NCBI GenBank assembly: GCA_002358905.1
Contig: DEPT01000010.1
Span: 38,846-102,845 of the forward strand
DNA: 64,000 nucleotides
Origin: Akkermansiaceae bacterium UBA3385
GTDB taxonomy: Bacteria > Verrucomicrobiota > Verrucomicrobiia > Verrucomicrobiales > Akkermansiaceae
Reading direction: 5' to 3'
A program made the position numbers and the translations under genes. The notes below the pieces were generated by a model. It was not told where the DNA came from and made no database searches. It was given only the letters and a program-made list of their open reading frames with translations. Shown here one piece after another: positions 1-8,349 of this stretch (the stretch's first letter is position 1; every line of letters begins with the position of its first letter).

Positions 1-167
1 CGTCCGATGACCCGCGCCACGTCTTCCTGCTCCAGGACCAGTCGGAAACGCAGCATGTCTCCCGCAGGAGTTGCCGCAACACGCAGCTCTGCGTTTTCCG
101 GTCGCTGAATGAGCGGAGAGATGGCTGCGAGCAGATATTTACCGATGGATTCTGTGAGCTGATGCAT
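1..167 (-). CDS. khpA: KH-domain RNA-binding protein (KhpA-like), N-terminal part
   Basis: The gene is cut by the window start; 55 codons from its ATG (165-167) are visible. The translation begins MHQLTESIGKYLLAAISPL and continues through an acidic linker to a stretch ending ARVIGR. This matches the KhpA/YlqC family: a short helix, a beta hairpin, then the GxxG-type KH loop (VIGK/R-x-G). The family consists of small single-KH-domain RNA chaperones of about 75-80 residues, often partnered with KhpB and linked to rpsP/trmD operons. Only the first two thirds can be seen, so the GxxG loop itself is incomplete. The 3' neighbour is outside the window. Family assignment is good; the exact role is inferred. 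Confidence 0.75.
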   Translation of the reverse strand, partial: MHQLTESIGKYLLAAISPLIQRPENAELRVAATPAGDMLRFRLVLEQEDVARVIG

Positions 168-209
168 AGGACTTCTACTTTACTGGAAGGGTGATTCTCT
201 GTCAAGTTC

Positions 210-911
210 CTATCGTGTTGCTGCCATAGGATAATATGCGCCGGTTTTCCGGGAACCTCGATATTCAATCTGACCGCTATCTTTCAGTGCTACAAGGTGG
301 CGGTCCATCATACGAGCAGAAAGCGCGGGTAATGCATGAAGTAAATCATTTCGCTTGCTTCCAGGATGCTTTTTCAGATAATTCAGTAATTGCTCTGCAG
401 GTGACACTTTGCGGGTGGTTCTGGGTGCTCTTGCGGATTGATTCTTGTGTAAATTCAGGGTATCGAGAATCGCGTGTAGCGATAGAGTAATGAATTCTGT
501 TGCGTCTGGTGCCGCCAGAGCACACTCGCAGGCAGGTGAGGGAAGATGAATGCTGCAGCGTCGGAATATGGGGTGATATGTGGAAAGCAGGGTATGCAGG
601 AGCTGAAGAGCCGATTCCTTGTTGTTTTCTTCGAACGCCCCTATACTTATGAGTTCGTAATGAAACACCGCCGCGCGAACGACAGGGTGACACTGTGTTT
701 GTTTCAGCCAGGAGAGAAGGGATTCCAGAAGCACCGGCACCCAGTACGCTTTCTCTCCACTGTTCCGCAATCGGGCATTGCATGTGCTGCATAAGGAATG
801 TACATCCCAGTCCGGCGCCTTGTTATCTGCATCGCATTCGGGTAGTTGCGAGCAGATGCGCACCAGGAGACTCAGTGCTTCATCTGAGACGGAATAGGGA
901 GGCGTGTACAT
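210..911 (-). CDS. Degenerate Fic-fold protein with C-terminal winged helix
   Basis: 233 residues from ATG 911; an in-frame GTG at 926 is the alternative start. The central segment (about residues 75-105) reads AAVFHYELISIGAFEENN, which aligns with the Fic core that normally reads HYxFxxIHPFxDGNGRxGR. The catalytic His-Pro is replaced by Gly-Ala and the anion-binding GNGR loop by an EENNKES stretch, so AMP transfer is not expected. The last 65 residues form a winged helix-turn-helix (LLNYLKKHPGSKRNDLLHAL, then a wing ending in AYYPM), as in many Fic proteins with a C-terminal DNA-binding module. A conserved-looking CSTCNARLRN segment (about residue 45) could bind metal. The likely role is an autoregulated transcription factor derived from a Fic enzyme; this is inference. 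Three 11-bp iterons lie directly upstream. Confidence 0.55.
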   Translation of the reverse strand: MYTPPYSVSDEALSLLVRICSQLPECDADNKAPDWDVHSLCSTCNARLRNSGEKAYWVPVLLESLLSWLKQTQCHPVVRAAVFHYELISIGAFEENNKESALQLLHTLLSTYHPIFRRCSIHLPSPACECALAAPDATEFITLSLHAILDTLNLHKNQSARAPRTTRKVSPAEQLLNYLKKHPGSKRNDLLHALPALSARMMDRHLVALKDSGQIEYRGSRKTGAYYPMAATR

Positions 912-917
912 AATGGC

Positions 918-945
918 AATATACACACTAACGTGTCTTTGTCAA
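918..945 (-). promoter_or_regulatory. Sigma70-type promoter of the Fic-like gene
   Basis: On the minus strand TTGACA (940-945) is followed after 16 bp by TATATT (918-923). The -10 box ends 6 nt before the ATG at 911, so transcription should begin at or next to the start codon, giving a leaderless mRNA. The spacer contains the short palindrome ACAC-N4-GTGT, a possible operator. Confidence 0.6.
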
Positions 946-963
946 TAGATAATGTTCTAATGT

Positions 964-1009
964 GGCAAAATAAATGGCAAAATAAACGAGCGTTAGACGG
1001 CAAAATAAA
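964..1009. repeat. Three direct 11-bp iterons upstream of the Fic-like gene
   Basis: GGCAAAATAAA occurs at 964-974, 976-986 and 999-1009, spaced 12 and 23 bp apart (start to start), that is one and two helical turns. A degenerate fourth copy (GGCAATATACA) lies at 915-925 over the -10 box and start of the gene. Same-face iterons beside the promoter of a protein with a winged helix suggest binding sites for that protein. Confidence 0.6.
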
Positions 1010-1030
1010 GTAATTCAGACAAAGAAAAAA

Positions 1031-1060
1031 TCCCTTGCCCGCGTTACTGCAGGCAAGGGG
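1031..1060 (-). terminator. Rho-independent terminator of fabH
   Basis: The stem CCCTTGCC (1032-1039) pairs with GGCAAGGG (1052-1059). On the minus strand the hairpin is followed by ATTTTTTC, a good U-tract, about 25 nt after the fabH stop codon. Confidence 0.8.
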
Positions 1061-1083
1061 AATGAAATGAGTCTATGCGAGTC

Positions 1084-2100
1084 TTACAGGCGAATGGCTG
1101 CAGAACTCCAGGTCAGGCCCGCGCCGAATGTCACCAGAAGGACGATATCGCCCTTCTTGGCACGCCCGGATGTTACAGCTTCATCGAGAGCAATGGCTAC
1201 AGCTGCACCGGATGTGTTGCCGTACTTGTGTACATTCACAAACACGCGCTCTGTAGGGATGCCAAGGCGCTGGGCTACTGCGTTGATGATGCGCAGATTT
1301 GCCTGGTGGGGAATCACCATGTCCACGTCCTCAGGTTTGATACCAGTGCGTTCAATGAGGGAAAGAGCGCTGTCTTTCATGTGCGCTACAGCATAGCGGA
1401 ATACTTCATTGCCTCGCATAGCAAGGGTATAAAGTTTCTCCTGAATGTTCTCCTCCGTGGTCGGGATGGCGGAACCACCGCCCGGGACCATAAGCAAATC
1501 GGTCAATGTACCATCTGAACCAATATCCGAAGCAAGTACAGCGCTGTCACCATCGACTCCGGTGCCGGTGCGAAGAATGGCAGCGCCGGCACCATCGCCA
1601 AAGAGAACACAGGTGGAGCGGTCTTCCCAGTTTACAATGTGGCTAAGCTTTTCTGATGCAATGATGAGGGCTGTTTTCGCCTGACCGCAACCAATGTATT
1701 GAACGGCTGTCTTTAAGGCAAACAGGAAGCCGGAACAGGCGGCAGAAATATCAAATGCTGCGGCATTGACGGCACCGATGTTGGCCTGCACGTAACATGC
1801 TGTGGAAGGGGTGAAGGTATCGGGTGTTACCGTGGCAACAATAATCAAATCAATTTCTTCTGGTGTTACACCTGCGGATTCCATTGCTCGTTTTGCAGCC
1901 TGAGTAGCCATGTCGCTGGTCTTTTCACCGGGGGCAGCGATGCGGCGCTCCTCAATACCGGTACGGGTAACAATCCATTCATTTGACGTGTCCACCATCT
2001 TTTCTAAATCCTCATTAGTAAGACGGCGCTCTGGCACATACGACCCCGTTCCAACTAAAGCAACGGGCAAACGCTTAAAAGGCTTAGTAAGGTCGTTCAT
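1084..2100 (-). CDS. fabH: Beta-ketoacyl-ACP synthase III (FabH)
   Basis: 338 residues, the usual FabH length. This cytosolic enzyme starts type II fatty-acid synthesis by condensing acetyl-CoA (or a branched acyl-CoA) with malonyl-ACP. The thiolase-fold catalytic triad is complete: Cys122 in DISAACSGFLF, His265 in IPHQANLRI and Asn295 in YGNTSGAA. The N-terminal GTGSYVPE and EWIVTRTGIEERR stretches are typical of the family. It ends at a strong terminator, and its divergent neighbour is the GH2 gene 314 bp away. The usual partners plsX or fabD are not next to it here. No Shine-Dalgarno is evident before the ATG. Confidence 0.95.
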   Translation of the reverse strand: MNDLTKPFKRLPVALVGTGSYVPERRLTNEDLEKMVDTSNEWIVTRTGIEERRIAAPGEKTSDMATQAAKRAMESAGVTPEEIDLIIVATVTPDTFTPSTACYVQANIGAVNAAAFDISAACSGFLFALKTAVQYIGCGQAKTALIIASEKLSHIVNWEDRSTCVLFGDGAGAAILRTGTGVDGDSAVLASDIGSDGTLTDLLMVPGGGSAIPTTEENIQEKLYTLAMRGNEVFRYAVAHMKDSALSLIERTGIKPEDVDMVIPHQANLRIINAVAQRLGIPTERVFVNVHKYGNTSGAAVAIALDEAVTSGRAKKGDIVLLVTFGAGLTWSSAAIRL

Positions 2101-2414
2101 AAGAACACAAGATTCGTGTTTCGATACTTTGATACTAACACGTCATTGTTGTCTTGGCTAGTTTTTTTTACAACAATGGCGCAAAAAATAGAGTGAACTC
2201 TATATTCAGTGAACGAAAAAGACGGATTTCAGGAAGAAATTTCGATGACATACTGTGTAATCCAGCCTTTATGAGCCCATCTTCTCTTGCATTAACAGTT
2301 CGCTACACCGCTGAAATCGCGTGTGCGAGCGAGTTCTCTCACATGGAGCAAGGGCAGATCTTTGTTTTACCTTGCTATGGCGTACTAATTTTGTTAATAT
2401 GCACGGCAACGCCA
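2101..2414. other. Intergenic region between divergent fabH and the GH2 gene
   Basis: The 314 bp contain no convincing gene. Open reading continues in the GH2 frame from 2154, but that stretch shows no signal peptide or domain. Two inverted repeats are visible: CGTGTT/AACACG (2115-2120 and 2137-2142) and a perfect 9-bp pair CATTGTTGT/ACAACAATG (2144-2152 and 2170-2178) around a T-run. They may be operators or a weak terminator. A possible GH2 promoter is TTGCTA (2372-2377), 16 bp, TTAATA (2394-2399), 15 nt before the ATG. Confidence 0.4.
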
Positions 2415-5360
2415 ATGAAATCCTCATCGTACATATGGTCCGCCTTGCTTATGACCCTTCTTCCTCTGCAGGCAGGAGAACGGGAAAGTTTTGATTTTGG
2501 CTGGAAGTTCCGCTACATGGGGAAAGGTGAACCTGAGCAGATAACGAATTCTCCCGCAAGCGCATCCGGCTTTGAGCCGGGCAATGTCGCAGCTAACGTT
2601 GTAGATGGCAATCTCAACACGCGTTGGTGCGCTCCGGATGAGAATGCCGGGCACTATATCCAGGTACAGACCGGATTCAAGAAAAAGGTAAAAACTATCA
2701 TTATTCAATGGGAGAAACCTAATTATTTTGAGTGCGATGTAGAGATAGTATCCGGCTCGCAGAGGAAAACTCGCACGCTTGCCATGAAGGGGGCTGAGAC
2801 ATTGCGCATACCTGTGGGCAACCGGTCTGTCTCTTCAATCAAGCTGACTATCAATAAGGGCGTGAATAATAGGAGTTGGGCCAGCGTGCGGGAAATTATT
2901 TTCCTGAATGACAAGGGCGAACAAATTCCAGTAAAGAAGGCAAAATACACCACTAGCGGTCCGGTGGCTGTTTCCTACGATGATAGTGAATTCAAAGAAG
3001 TTCAGCTGCCACATGACTGGGCGATTGAGAGTCCATTCCTGGTTGATGAGCCCAATGAAACCGGTAAACTTCCATGGAATGGCTGGGGCTGCTACCGAAA
3101 AACTTTTGAAGTCCCGGAAGAGTTTAATAAAAAAGAAGATAGATATTACCTTGATTTTGATGGCGTGATGTCTAATCCGAAAGTTTTTGTCAACGGAGCT
3201 TTTGCGGGAGAATGGGCATACGGCTATAATTCGTTCCGAGTTGACATTACGCCTTATCTAAAAGCAGGCAAGTCGAATTTAGTCGCAGTTATAGCCAGCA
3301 ACCTTCCTCGTTCGACCCGCTGGTATCCAGGAGCTGGAATTTATCGCCATGTGTGGTTGGAAAAGACAAAGGCTGTGCATTTGTCTCACTGGCCGGTCTA
3401 TGTGACGACACCCAAGGTCAGCAAGAGTGAAAGCACGGTGGAAATCTGCACGCGTGTTACCAATACCTCCGATGAGGATAAGGAAATTACCGTCCGTCAA
3501 TCAGTGGGTAAGGCTAAGGCAAAGCCTGTCACCAAAGTAGTGCCCGCTGGCGAGGAATGGGAGCTTTCTCAGCAAATAAAGATTAAGCGACCGAAGCTCT
3601 GGAGTTGCGAGAACCCGCATCTCTATCATGTTAAAACTACCTTGTCTCAGGGAGAGACCGAATTAGATTCTCATGTTACTTCCTTTGGTGTACGCCATGT
3701 GGAGTGGCGTCCGCAGGGGGTTTTCCTGAATGGCAAGAGAGTTCAGATTAAGGGCGTGTGCGAGCATCATGACCTTGGCGCGCTCGGCGCCGCTTTTCAT
3801 ACTCGTGCTTATGAACGCAAGATTGAGATTCTGAAAAACATGGGGTGTAATTCCATCCGCATGACGCATAATCCCCCAGCCCCGGAGGTCCTTGATTTAT
3901 GCGACAAGCACGGCATTCTCGTCATTGATGAGTTATTTGATATCTGGGAAGCCCAGAAGTACGATAAAGTAAACGGATACCATAGATATTGGCCAGAGTG
4001 GTGGAAAAAGGATGTTCGGAACTTTATGCTTCGTGATAGAAATCATCCATGTATCATTGCCTGGAGTGGCGGAAATGAGATTCCGGAGCTTGCTACGGCG
4101 CGTGGCCGGGAGGTTTCTTCCATGCTGCGAGCAGAAATGAAGAAGTATGATAAGACACGCCCCTATACGGTAGGCAGTAATGACCCCGGCAGTGTCAGCA
4201 ATGGTTTTGCCGAGACGGTGGATGTGTTTGGTTTTAACTATAAACCTGATATGTATGCAGATTTTCGCCGAAGACATCCCCGGCAGCCTGTGTATGCTTC
4301 TGAAACGAATTCCTGTGTCGCATCACGAGATACCTATTTCTTCCCGCTTCGCTGGGATGTGGGCGGTGGTGCGCGTCATTTCCACGTCAGCTCCTACGGC
4401 TTATTTGCACCAGGTTGGGGTACCAGCCCGGATATCGAGATGTATGCCCTGGACAACAATCCTCATGTGGCGGGTGAATATGTATGGACGGGATTCGACT
4501 ATATTGGTGAGCCGACGCCTTATAACCAGGATGCCTCCAATATAGGTAATTTCCACGGTGCTTCTGAGGAAGAGAAACGGGCCGCCATGGAGGAGCTTCG
4601 GAAAATGGGCAACAAGGCTCCAAGCCGCAGTTCCTATTTCGGCATCATTGACCTTGCAGGATTCCCGAAAGATACATACTATCTGTACCGGAGTCATTGG
4701 GCACCCGAGGAAAAGACTTGTTACATCCTTCCTCATTGGAATTGGAAAGGAAGAGAAGGGGAGGTAACGCCAGTAATGGTATACACCAGCGGCGATGAAG
4801 CGGAGCTGTTCCTGAATGGTAAAAGCCAGGGAGTGCGCAAACGTGGCGAGGGTGGGACATACACGCAGAAACTTGCCGTATGCAAAAACCAGTACCGCTT
4901 TGTCTGGGAAGATGTCGTGTACCAACCGGGTACCCTCAGCGTGAAAGTGAAGAAGAAAGGAAAAGCCTGGGCCACGGCCAAGCGAGTCACAACGGGTAAT
5001 TCCGTTGCGGTGCAGGCAGAGACTGACAGAGAATCCATTAGGGGGGATGCTCGCGATCTCGCCTATATCTCTCTTTCCTTGGTTGATTCCAAGGGAAATA
5101 TTGTCCCGACTGACAGCCGGGAGGTTGAGTTTGATATTTCCGGCCCGGCAGAATTAGTCGGCTTCTGCAACGGAAATCAAACGGATCATACGTGTATGCA
5201 GTCCAACCACCAGCGTTTCTTTAATGGCCGTATGATTGCCATTGTGCGAGGAAAACGAAATAAGGCAGGCAAAGCGCTGGTCGCGGTAAAGGCTGAAAAC
5301 CTGCCGGAAATCACGGTACCCATTACTATAAACAAAAATGAAAAAGAAGAGGAGGAGTAA
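2415..5360 (+). CDS. Secreted GH2 glycosidase (beta-galactosidase-like) with inserted discoidin domain
   Basis: 981 residues from the ATG that opens a signal peptide (MKSSSYIWSALLMTLLPLQA). After the first GH2 strands (FDFGWKFRYMGKG, about residue 30) comes an F5/8 type C module (about 45-175; AANVVDGNLNTRWCAPDE). The GH2 jelly-roll then resumes (LPHDWAIESPF), followed by the Ig-like domain and the TIM barrel (about 380-680). The acid/base is Glu555 in IIAWSGGNE and the nucleophile is Glu630 in VYASETNS. C-terminal beta domains complete the protein. GH2 members with this sandwich are mostly beta-galactosidases; in a mucin-type organism removal of terminal galactose is the likely task, but beta-glucuronidase or mannosidase cannot be excluded from sequence alone. 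It is followed at 4 nt by the HD membrane protein. Confidence 0.85.
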   Translation: MKSSSYIWSALLMTLLPLQAGERESFDFGWKFRYMGKGEPEQITNSPASASGFEPGNVAANVVDGNLNTRWCAPDENAGHYIQVQTGFKKKVKTIIIQWEKPNYFECDVEIVSGSQRKTRTLAMKGAETLRIPVGNRSVSSIKLTINKGVNNRSWASVREIIFLNDKGEQIPVKKAKYTTSGPVAVSYDDSEFKEVQLPHDWAIESPFLVDEPNETGKLPWNGWGCYRKTFEVPEEFNKKEDRYYLDFDGVMSNPKVFVNGAFAGEWAYGYNSFRVDITPYLKAGKSNLVAVIASNLPRSTRWYPGAGIYRHVWLEKTKAVHLSHWPVYVTTPKVSKSESTVEICTRVTNTSDEDKEITVRQSVGKAKAKPVTKVVPAGEEWELSQQIKIKRPKLWSCENPHLYHVKTTLSQGETELDSHVTSFGVRHVEWRPQGVFLNGKRVQIKGVCEHHDLGALGAAFHTRAYERKIEILKNMGCNSIRMTHNPPAPEVLDLCDKHGILVIDELFDIWEAQKYDKVNGYHRYWPEWWKKDVRNFMLRDRNHPCIIAWSGGNEIPELATARGREVSSMLRAEMKKYDKTRPYTVGSNDPGSVSNGFAETVDVFGFNYKPDMYADFRRRHPRQPVYASETNSCVASRDTYFFPLRWDVGGGARHFHVSSYGLFAPGWGTSPDIEMYALDNNPHVAGEYVWTGFDYIGEPTPYNQDASNIGNFHGASEEEKRAAMEELRKMGNKAPSRSSYFGIIDLAGFPKDTYYLYRSHWAPEEKTCYILPHWNWKGREGEVTPVMVYTSGDEAELFLNGKSQGVRKRGEGGTYTQKLAVCKNQYRFVWEDVVYQPGTLSVKVKKKGKAWATAKRVTTGNSVAVQAETDRESIRGDARDLAYISLSLVDSKGNIVPTDSREVEFDISGPAELVGFCNGNQTDHTCMQSNHQRFFNGRMIAIVRGKRNKAGKALVAVKAENLPEITVPITINKNEKEEEE

Positions 5361-5364
5361 TGCT

Positions 5365-6957
5365 ATGACTCATCTTATCCGCAAAATTTCATCACAAGAG
5401 GATAGTTCGTCCCGCAAGTTTCTGCGAGGAAACCGCGTTATGCTGGGTATTGCCCTTATTGGGCTTCTGGCTCTGTGCTTTGTAGCCAGCTCCTCTGCGG
5501 CGGATGTCTGGAATGCCGCTTTCCGCATCACCTGGCTTGTCCTTACTGCTTTAGGGCTGATTCTGCTTGCGGTGCTTTCCCGGCTTCCTTTACAGCTGAC
5601 GGTAAGACGCACCCTTCTGCTGGTCAGTATGATTGTGACCCAGTTGCTGCTGATGACGGGGATTTGCGCGCTGAAAGGAATGATTCCAGGATTCAATATG
5701 CAGGGGCAGGTCCTTCTCTGGCTTCCGTACGCCTTGGCTCCGACAGTATTGTCTGTGATGATTGGACGCAGATTAGGTGCGTTTACCGCTCTTTGCTGCA
5801 CGATTTTCGGTATTGCCTTATTTCCGGAGGATACAGATGCCGCTGTTATTCTCAACTACAGCGCTGTGAGTTTTGTGACGGGAACGGTATGCGCTCTTGT
5901 TTCCGGGCGTGTCCATAAGCGTGAACAAATCTTGCGCGCAGGCTTCGTTGCCAGCGCAATTGCATTCACTTCTGTGTACTTGCTGCTGAGCCTGGATGTT
6001 GCCGGGTCCGATGAGGCTATCGCGCTGCGTGGTTTCACTGGTGGATTCAATATCGGCGGATTCATGCTGGAGCTTGCGGTGACAGTGGGTGTGAATTTTG
6101 TCCTTGCTGCGCTGATTGGTGGCATGATGCCTGCGTTGGAGCGTCTGTTCAATATCTCCACCCCCATTACATGGTTGGAATGGGCGGATATGAACCACCC
6201 GCTCCTTAAGAAGCTTCAGATTGCAGCACCTGGTACTTTCCATCATAGTCTGGTGGTGCAACGCCTGGCCGAGGCCGGAGCAGAAGCAATCGGTGCAGAT
6301 GTGACCCGGGCCGGGGTTTGCGGCTTGTACCACGATATCGGTAAAATCAATAATCCTCAGTACTTTGCAGAGAATATTGCAGATACCAATAACAGCCCGC
6401 ACGCTGATTTGACCCCAGAAGCCAGTGCCCGCATTATTACCGGGCATGTGACTGAAGGTGTGGAACTTGCAGAAGCTCATGGCCTTAATAACCGTATTGT
6501 CAATGTGATTCGTGAACACCACGGTGTATCAACCGCTTATTTCTTCTACAGGAAAGCTCTCGACCAATACGAGGAAGAAAAGGAAAAGTTTGAGGAAGGT
6601 CTTATCGATACCTGCCCGGAGGAGGTCGACAAATCTATTTACACCTATAAGGGGCCTATTCCGCAGACCCGCGAGAGTGGCATTGTGAGCATGGCGGATG
6701 CGGTAGAAAGCGCCACGCGCTCACTTCAGCACCCCACAGAAGAAGATATCCGTAACATGATTAACGGTATATTCAAGGGGCGCATCCTGGATGGCCACCT
6801 TCAGGATTGCGGTCTGACCCTGGGAGACATCGAAAAATTGAAAGAATCTTTCTTTGCCACCATCCGCACCATGCATCATAACCGCATTGCGTATCCTAAG
6901 CCTAAGGCGGATGATGCAACCGCGGCCGTGATAGAAATGCGCAAAACCGAAGCCTGA
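5365..6957 (+). CDS. Membrane-bound HD-domain phosphohydrolase, PgpH-like
   Basis: 530 residues from ATG 5365, chosen because GGAGGAG at 5351-5357 sits at Shine-Dalgarno distance; an ATG at 5338 would overlap the GH2 gene. The first 260 residues hold about seven membrane segments. A cytoplasmic HD domain follows with APGTFHHSLVVQRLAE, GVCGLYHDIGKINNPQYFAEN and IREHHGVSTAYFFY, the signature of the 7TMR-HD family, whose characterised member PgpH hydrolyses cyclic di-AMP. The large N-terminal extracellular 7TMR-HDED domain of PgpH is missing, so ligand sensing must differ. A c-di-AMP phosphodiesterase role is inferred from the family. The stop overlaps the next start by one base (TGATG), so the two genes are probably coupled. 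Confidence 0.85.
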   Translation: MTHLIRKISSQEDSSSRKFLRGNRVMLGIALIGLLALCFVASSSAADVWNAAFRITWLVLTALGLILLAVLSRLPLQLTVRRTLLLVSMIVTQLLLMTGICALKGMIPGFNMQGQVLLWLPYALAPTVLSVMIGRRLGAFTALCCTIFGIALFPEDTDAAVILNYSAVSFVTGTVCALVSGRVHKREQILRAGFVASAIAFTSVYLLLSLDVAGSDEAIALRGFTGGFNIGGFMLELAVTVGVNFVLAALIGGMMPALERLFNISTPITWLEWADMNHPLLKKLQIAAPGTFHHSLVVQRLAEAGAEAIGADVTRAGVCGLYHDIGKINNPQYFAENIADTNNSPHADLTPEASARIITGHVTEGVELAEAHGLNNRIVNVIREHHGVSTAYFFYRKALDQYEEEKEKFEEGLIDTCPEEVDKSIYTYKGPIPQTRESGIVSMADAVESATRSLQHPTEEDIRNMINGIFKGRILDGHLQDCGLTLGDIEKLKESFFATIRTMHHNRIAYPKPKADDATAAVIEMRKTEA

Positions 6958-7910
6958 TGAAAAAGCACATACGCAGTATTTCAATGATTGTGGCCTTCCT
7001 TGTGGGAGGCCTCTTTCATGAGCAGCTGTCCCCACTGGGTTGTTGTTTACCGGCCAGCGTGGCTCTCATGCTCAGCATCACATTCATCGGCATAGAAACA
7101 GCCCGCCTCAAGCCGCAGCGTATGCACCTGTGGGTGCTGCTGGGTATACAGCTCATCGGCATGGGGTTCTGGGGCCTTGCCCGGCTGCTGGGATACCCAG
7201 TGCTGGCGGAGTCTTTGTTTTTCTGTGGCATAGCCCCCGTGGCCATTGCGGCACCGGTTATCGTTAACCTGCTGAATGGCAACGTGGAGTTTACCACAAC
7301 GGCGCTGGTGCTCAGCCAGATTGTATTCGGGCTGCTGACTCCGCTGCTCATGCCCTTTGTTGTGCAGGTGGAGGGGTTCTGTTACTCAGAACTGGCAACA
7401 GAGGTAGCCATCCAGCTGGGCACGGTGCTGGGTATCCCGGCTATTGTAGCCATTACCATGCGCCTGGTGTATCCTCCCTGCAAGGGGTGGAGCGCTAAGC
7501 TGCGCGATGTCTCGCTGGGCATATGGATTGTCAACCTCACCATCATAGCCGGCGTGGGCACCCAGCGCGTGCTGAATATGGACATCAGCTGGTGGGATAT
7601 GCTGCCTCTGATTGTGGGCTCTCTCCTGGTGTGTGTCACTGGATTTGTGGCAGGCTACAAACTTGGAGGCAGGGAGCTGAAGCGGGAGTGCTCTCAGTGT
7701 CTGGGGCAGAAAAATACAATCCTGACGCTCTACATAGCCAGCCAGTGGTATGTGCATCCGCTGGCGTATATAGGCCCGGCCTTCTACGTCTTCTTCCACA
7801 ATATGGCCAACGCCTTGCAGATTGCTCTGGCCAATCGGGAAAAATCAAAACATCAAAGAATAAAAGCGCCGTCCGGGTCCTGTAAGCCAGATTCTGTCCA
7901 CCCGCGTTGA
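6957..7910 (+). CDS. BASS-like (bile acid:sodium symporter fold) membrane protein
   Basis: 317 residues with nine or ten predicted membrane helices. The stretch IAPVAIAAPVIVNLLNGN followed by VLSQIVFGLLTPLLMPF resembles the core helices of the bile-acid/sodium symporter (BASS, SBF-like) superfamily; the substrate is unknown. The start is coupled to the upstream HD gene by a TGATG overlap. The last 15 codons (KAPSGSCKPDSVHPR) lie antisense inside the 3' end of rnpB, so the hydrophilic C-terminal tail is encoded by the complement of the RNase P RNA P1 region. The family call is moderate because the sequence is divergent. Confidence 0.6.
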   Translation: MKKHIRSISMIVAFLVGGLFHEQLSPLGCCLPASVALMLSITFIGIETARLKPQRMHLWVLLGIQLIGMGFWGLARLLGYPVLAESLFFCGIAPVAIAAPVIVNLLNGNVEFTTTALVLSQIVFGLLTPLLMPFVVQVEGFCYSELATEVAIQLGTVLGIPAIVAITMRLVYPPCKGWSAKLRDVSLGIWIVNLTIIAGVGTQRVLNMDISWWDMLPLIVGSLLVCVTGFVAGYKLGGRELKRECSQCLGQKNTILTLYIASQWYVHPLAYIGPAFYVFFHNMANALQIALANREKSKHQRIKAPSGSCKPDSVHPR

Positions 7911-8253
7911 GGCGGGCTGTGTGGTCATTTTTCTCACGTCTGCTGCCAGACGCGCCCTGCGTTTATAGCAGGGTGCAACTAATACCCGGGAATACAGCGG
8001 GCAGGCGACCCTTTCCCTGTTTGTCTTGCATCGCGCGGGGTTTTCCTAGCCTCCATCGTTACCTCCGGAGCGGTGGGCTCTTACCCCACCTTTTCACCCT
8101 TACCTTTTCAGGCGGTTTGTTTTCTGTGGCACTTTCCGTCCACCCGGCATTGGCTCCGGGTGTCTCCTGCTTTCACAGGACACGCTGCCTTATGATGTCC
8201 AGACTTTCCTCTACGGGGCTTGCTCCCGCAGCGACCACCCGGACCCGGACGGC
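7868..8253 (-). ncRNA. rnpB: RNase P RNA, bacterial type A
   Basis: Read on the minus strand, the RNA begins with GCCGTCCGGGTCC (8241-8253) and ends with its exact complement (7868-7880), forming helix P1. Conserved blocks are present in order: GAGGAAAGTCTGGACA, CCACAGAAA, GGGTGAAAAGGTGGGGTAAG with the AGAGCCCACCG helix, GAGGCTAGG, ATTAGTTGC, and near the 3' end GACAGAATCTGGCTTACA. About 386 nt, normal for the catalytic RNA that matures tRNA 5' ends. It is divergent from dxr, and its 3' end overlaps the last 43 nt of the convergent membrane-protein gene. Confidence 0.95.
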
Positions 8254-8261
8254 ACAGGGAG

Positions 8262-8290
8262 AGAGTACACCGAAGCATTATTCTTGGCAA
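8262..8290 (-). promoter_or_regulatory. rnpB promoter
   Basis: Minus strand TTGCCA (8285-8290), 17 bp, TACTCT (8262-8267). A start about 7 nt later falls at 8255, directly before the P1 helix of rnpB. Confidence 0.7.
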
Positions 8291-8310
8291 GCCAAAACAC
8301 CCCATTTAGC

Positions 8311-8339
8311 TTGATTTTGTAAAAAAGTTGGCGTAGAAT
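8311..8339 (+). promoter_or_regulatory. dxr promoter, near-leaderless
   Basis: TTGATT (8311-8316), 17 bp, TAGAAT (8334-8339). The -10 box ends 10 nt before the ATG at 8350, so the predicted leader is only 3-4 nt and no Shine-Dalgarno can fit. Confidence 0.75.
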
Positions 8340-8349
8340 AGTGCCTGTT

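Noticed and set aside
2154..2414. Upstream extension of the GH2 frame from 2154.
   Set aside because: The 87 extra codons precede a clear signal peptide and show no domain, so the start at 2415 is preferred.
7907..8314. 135-codon frame in the rnpB region.
   Set aside because: The region is RNase P RNA on the other strand; the frame reflects structured GC-rich RNA sequence.
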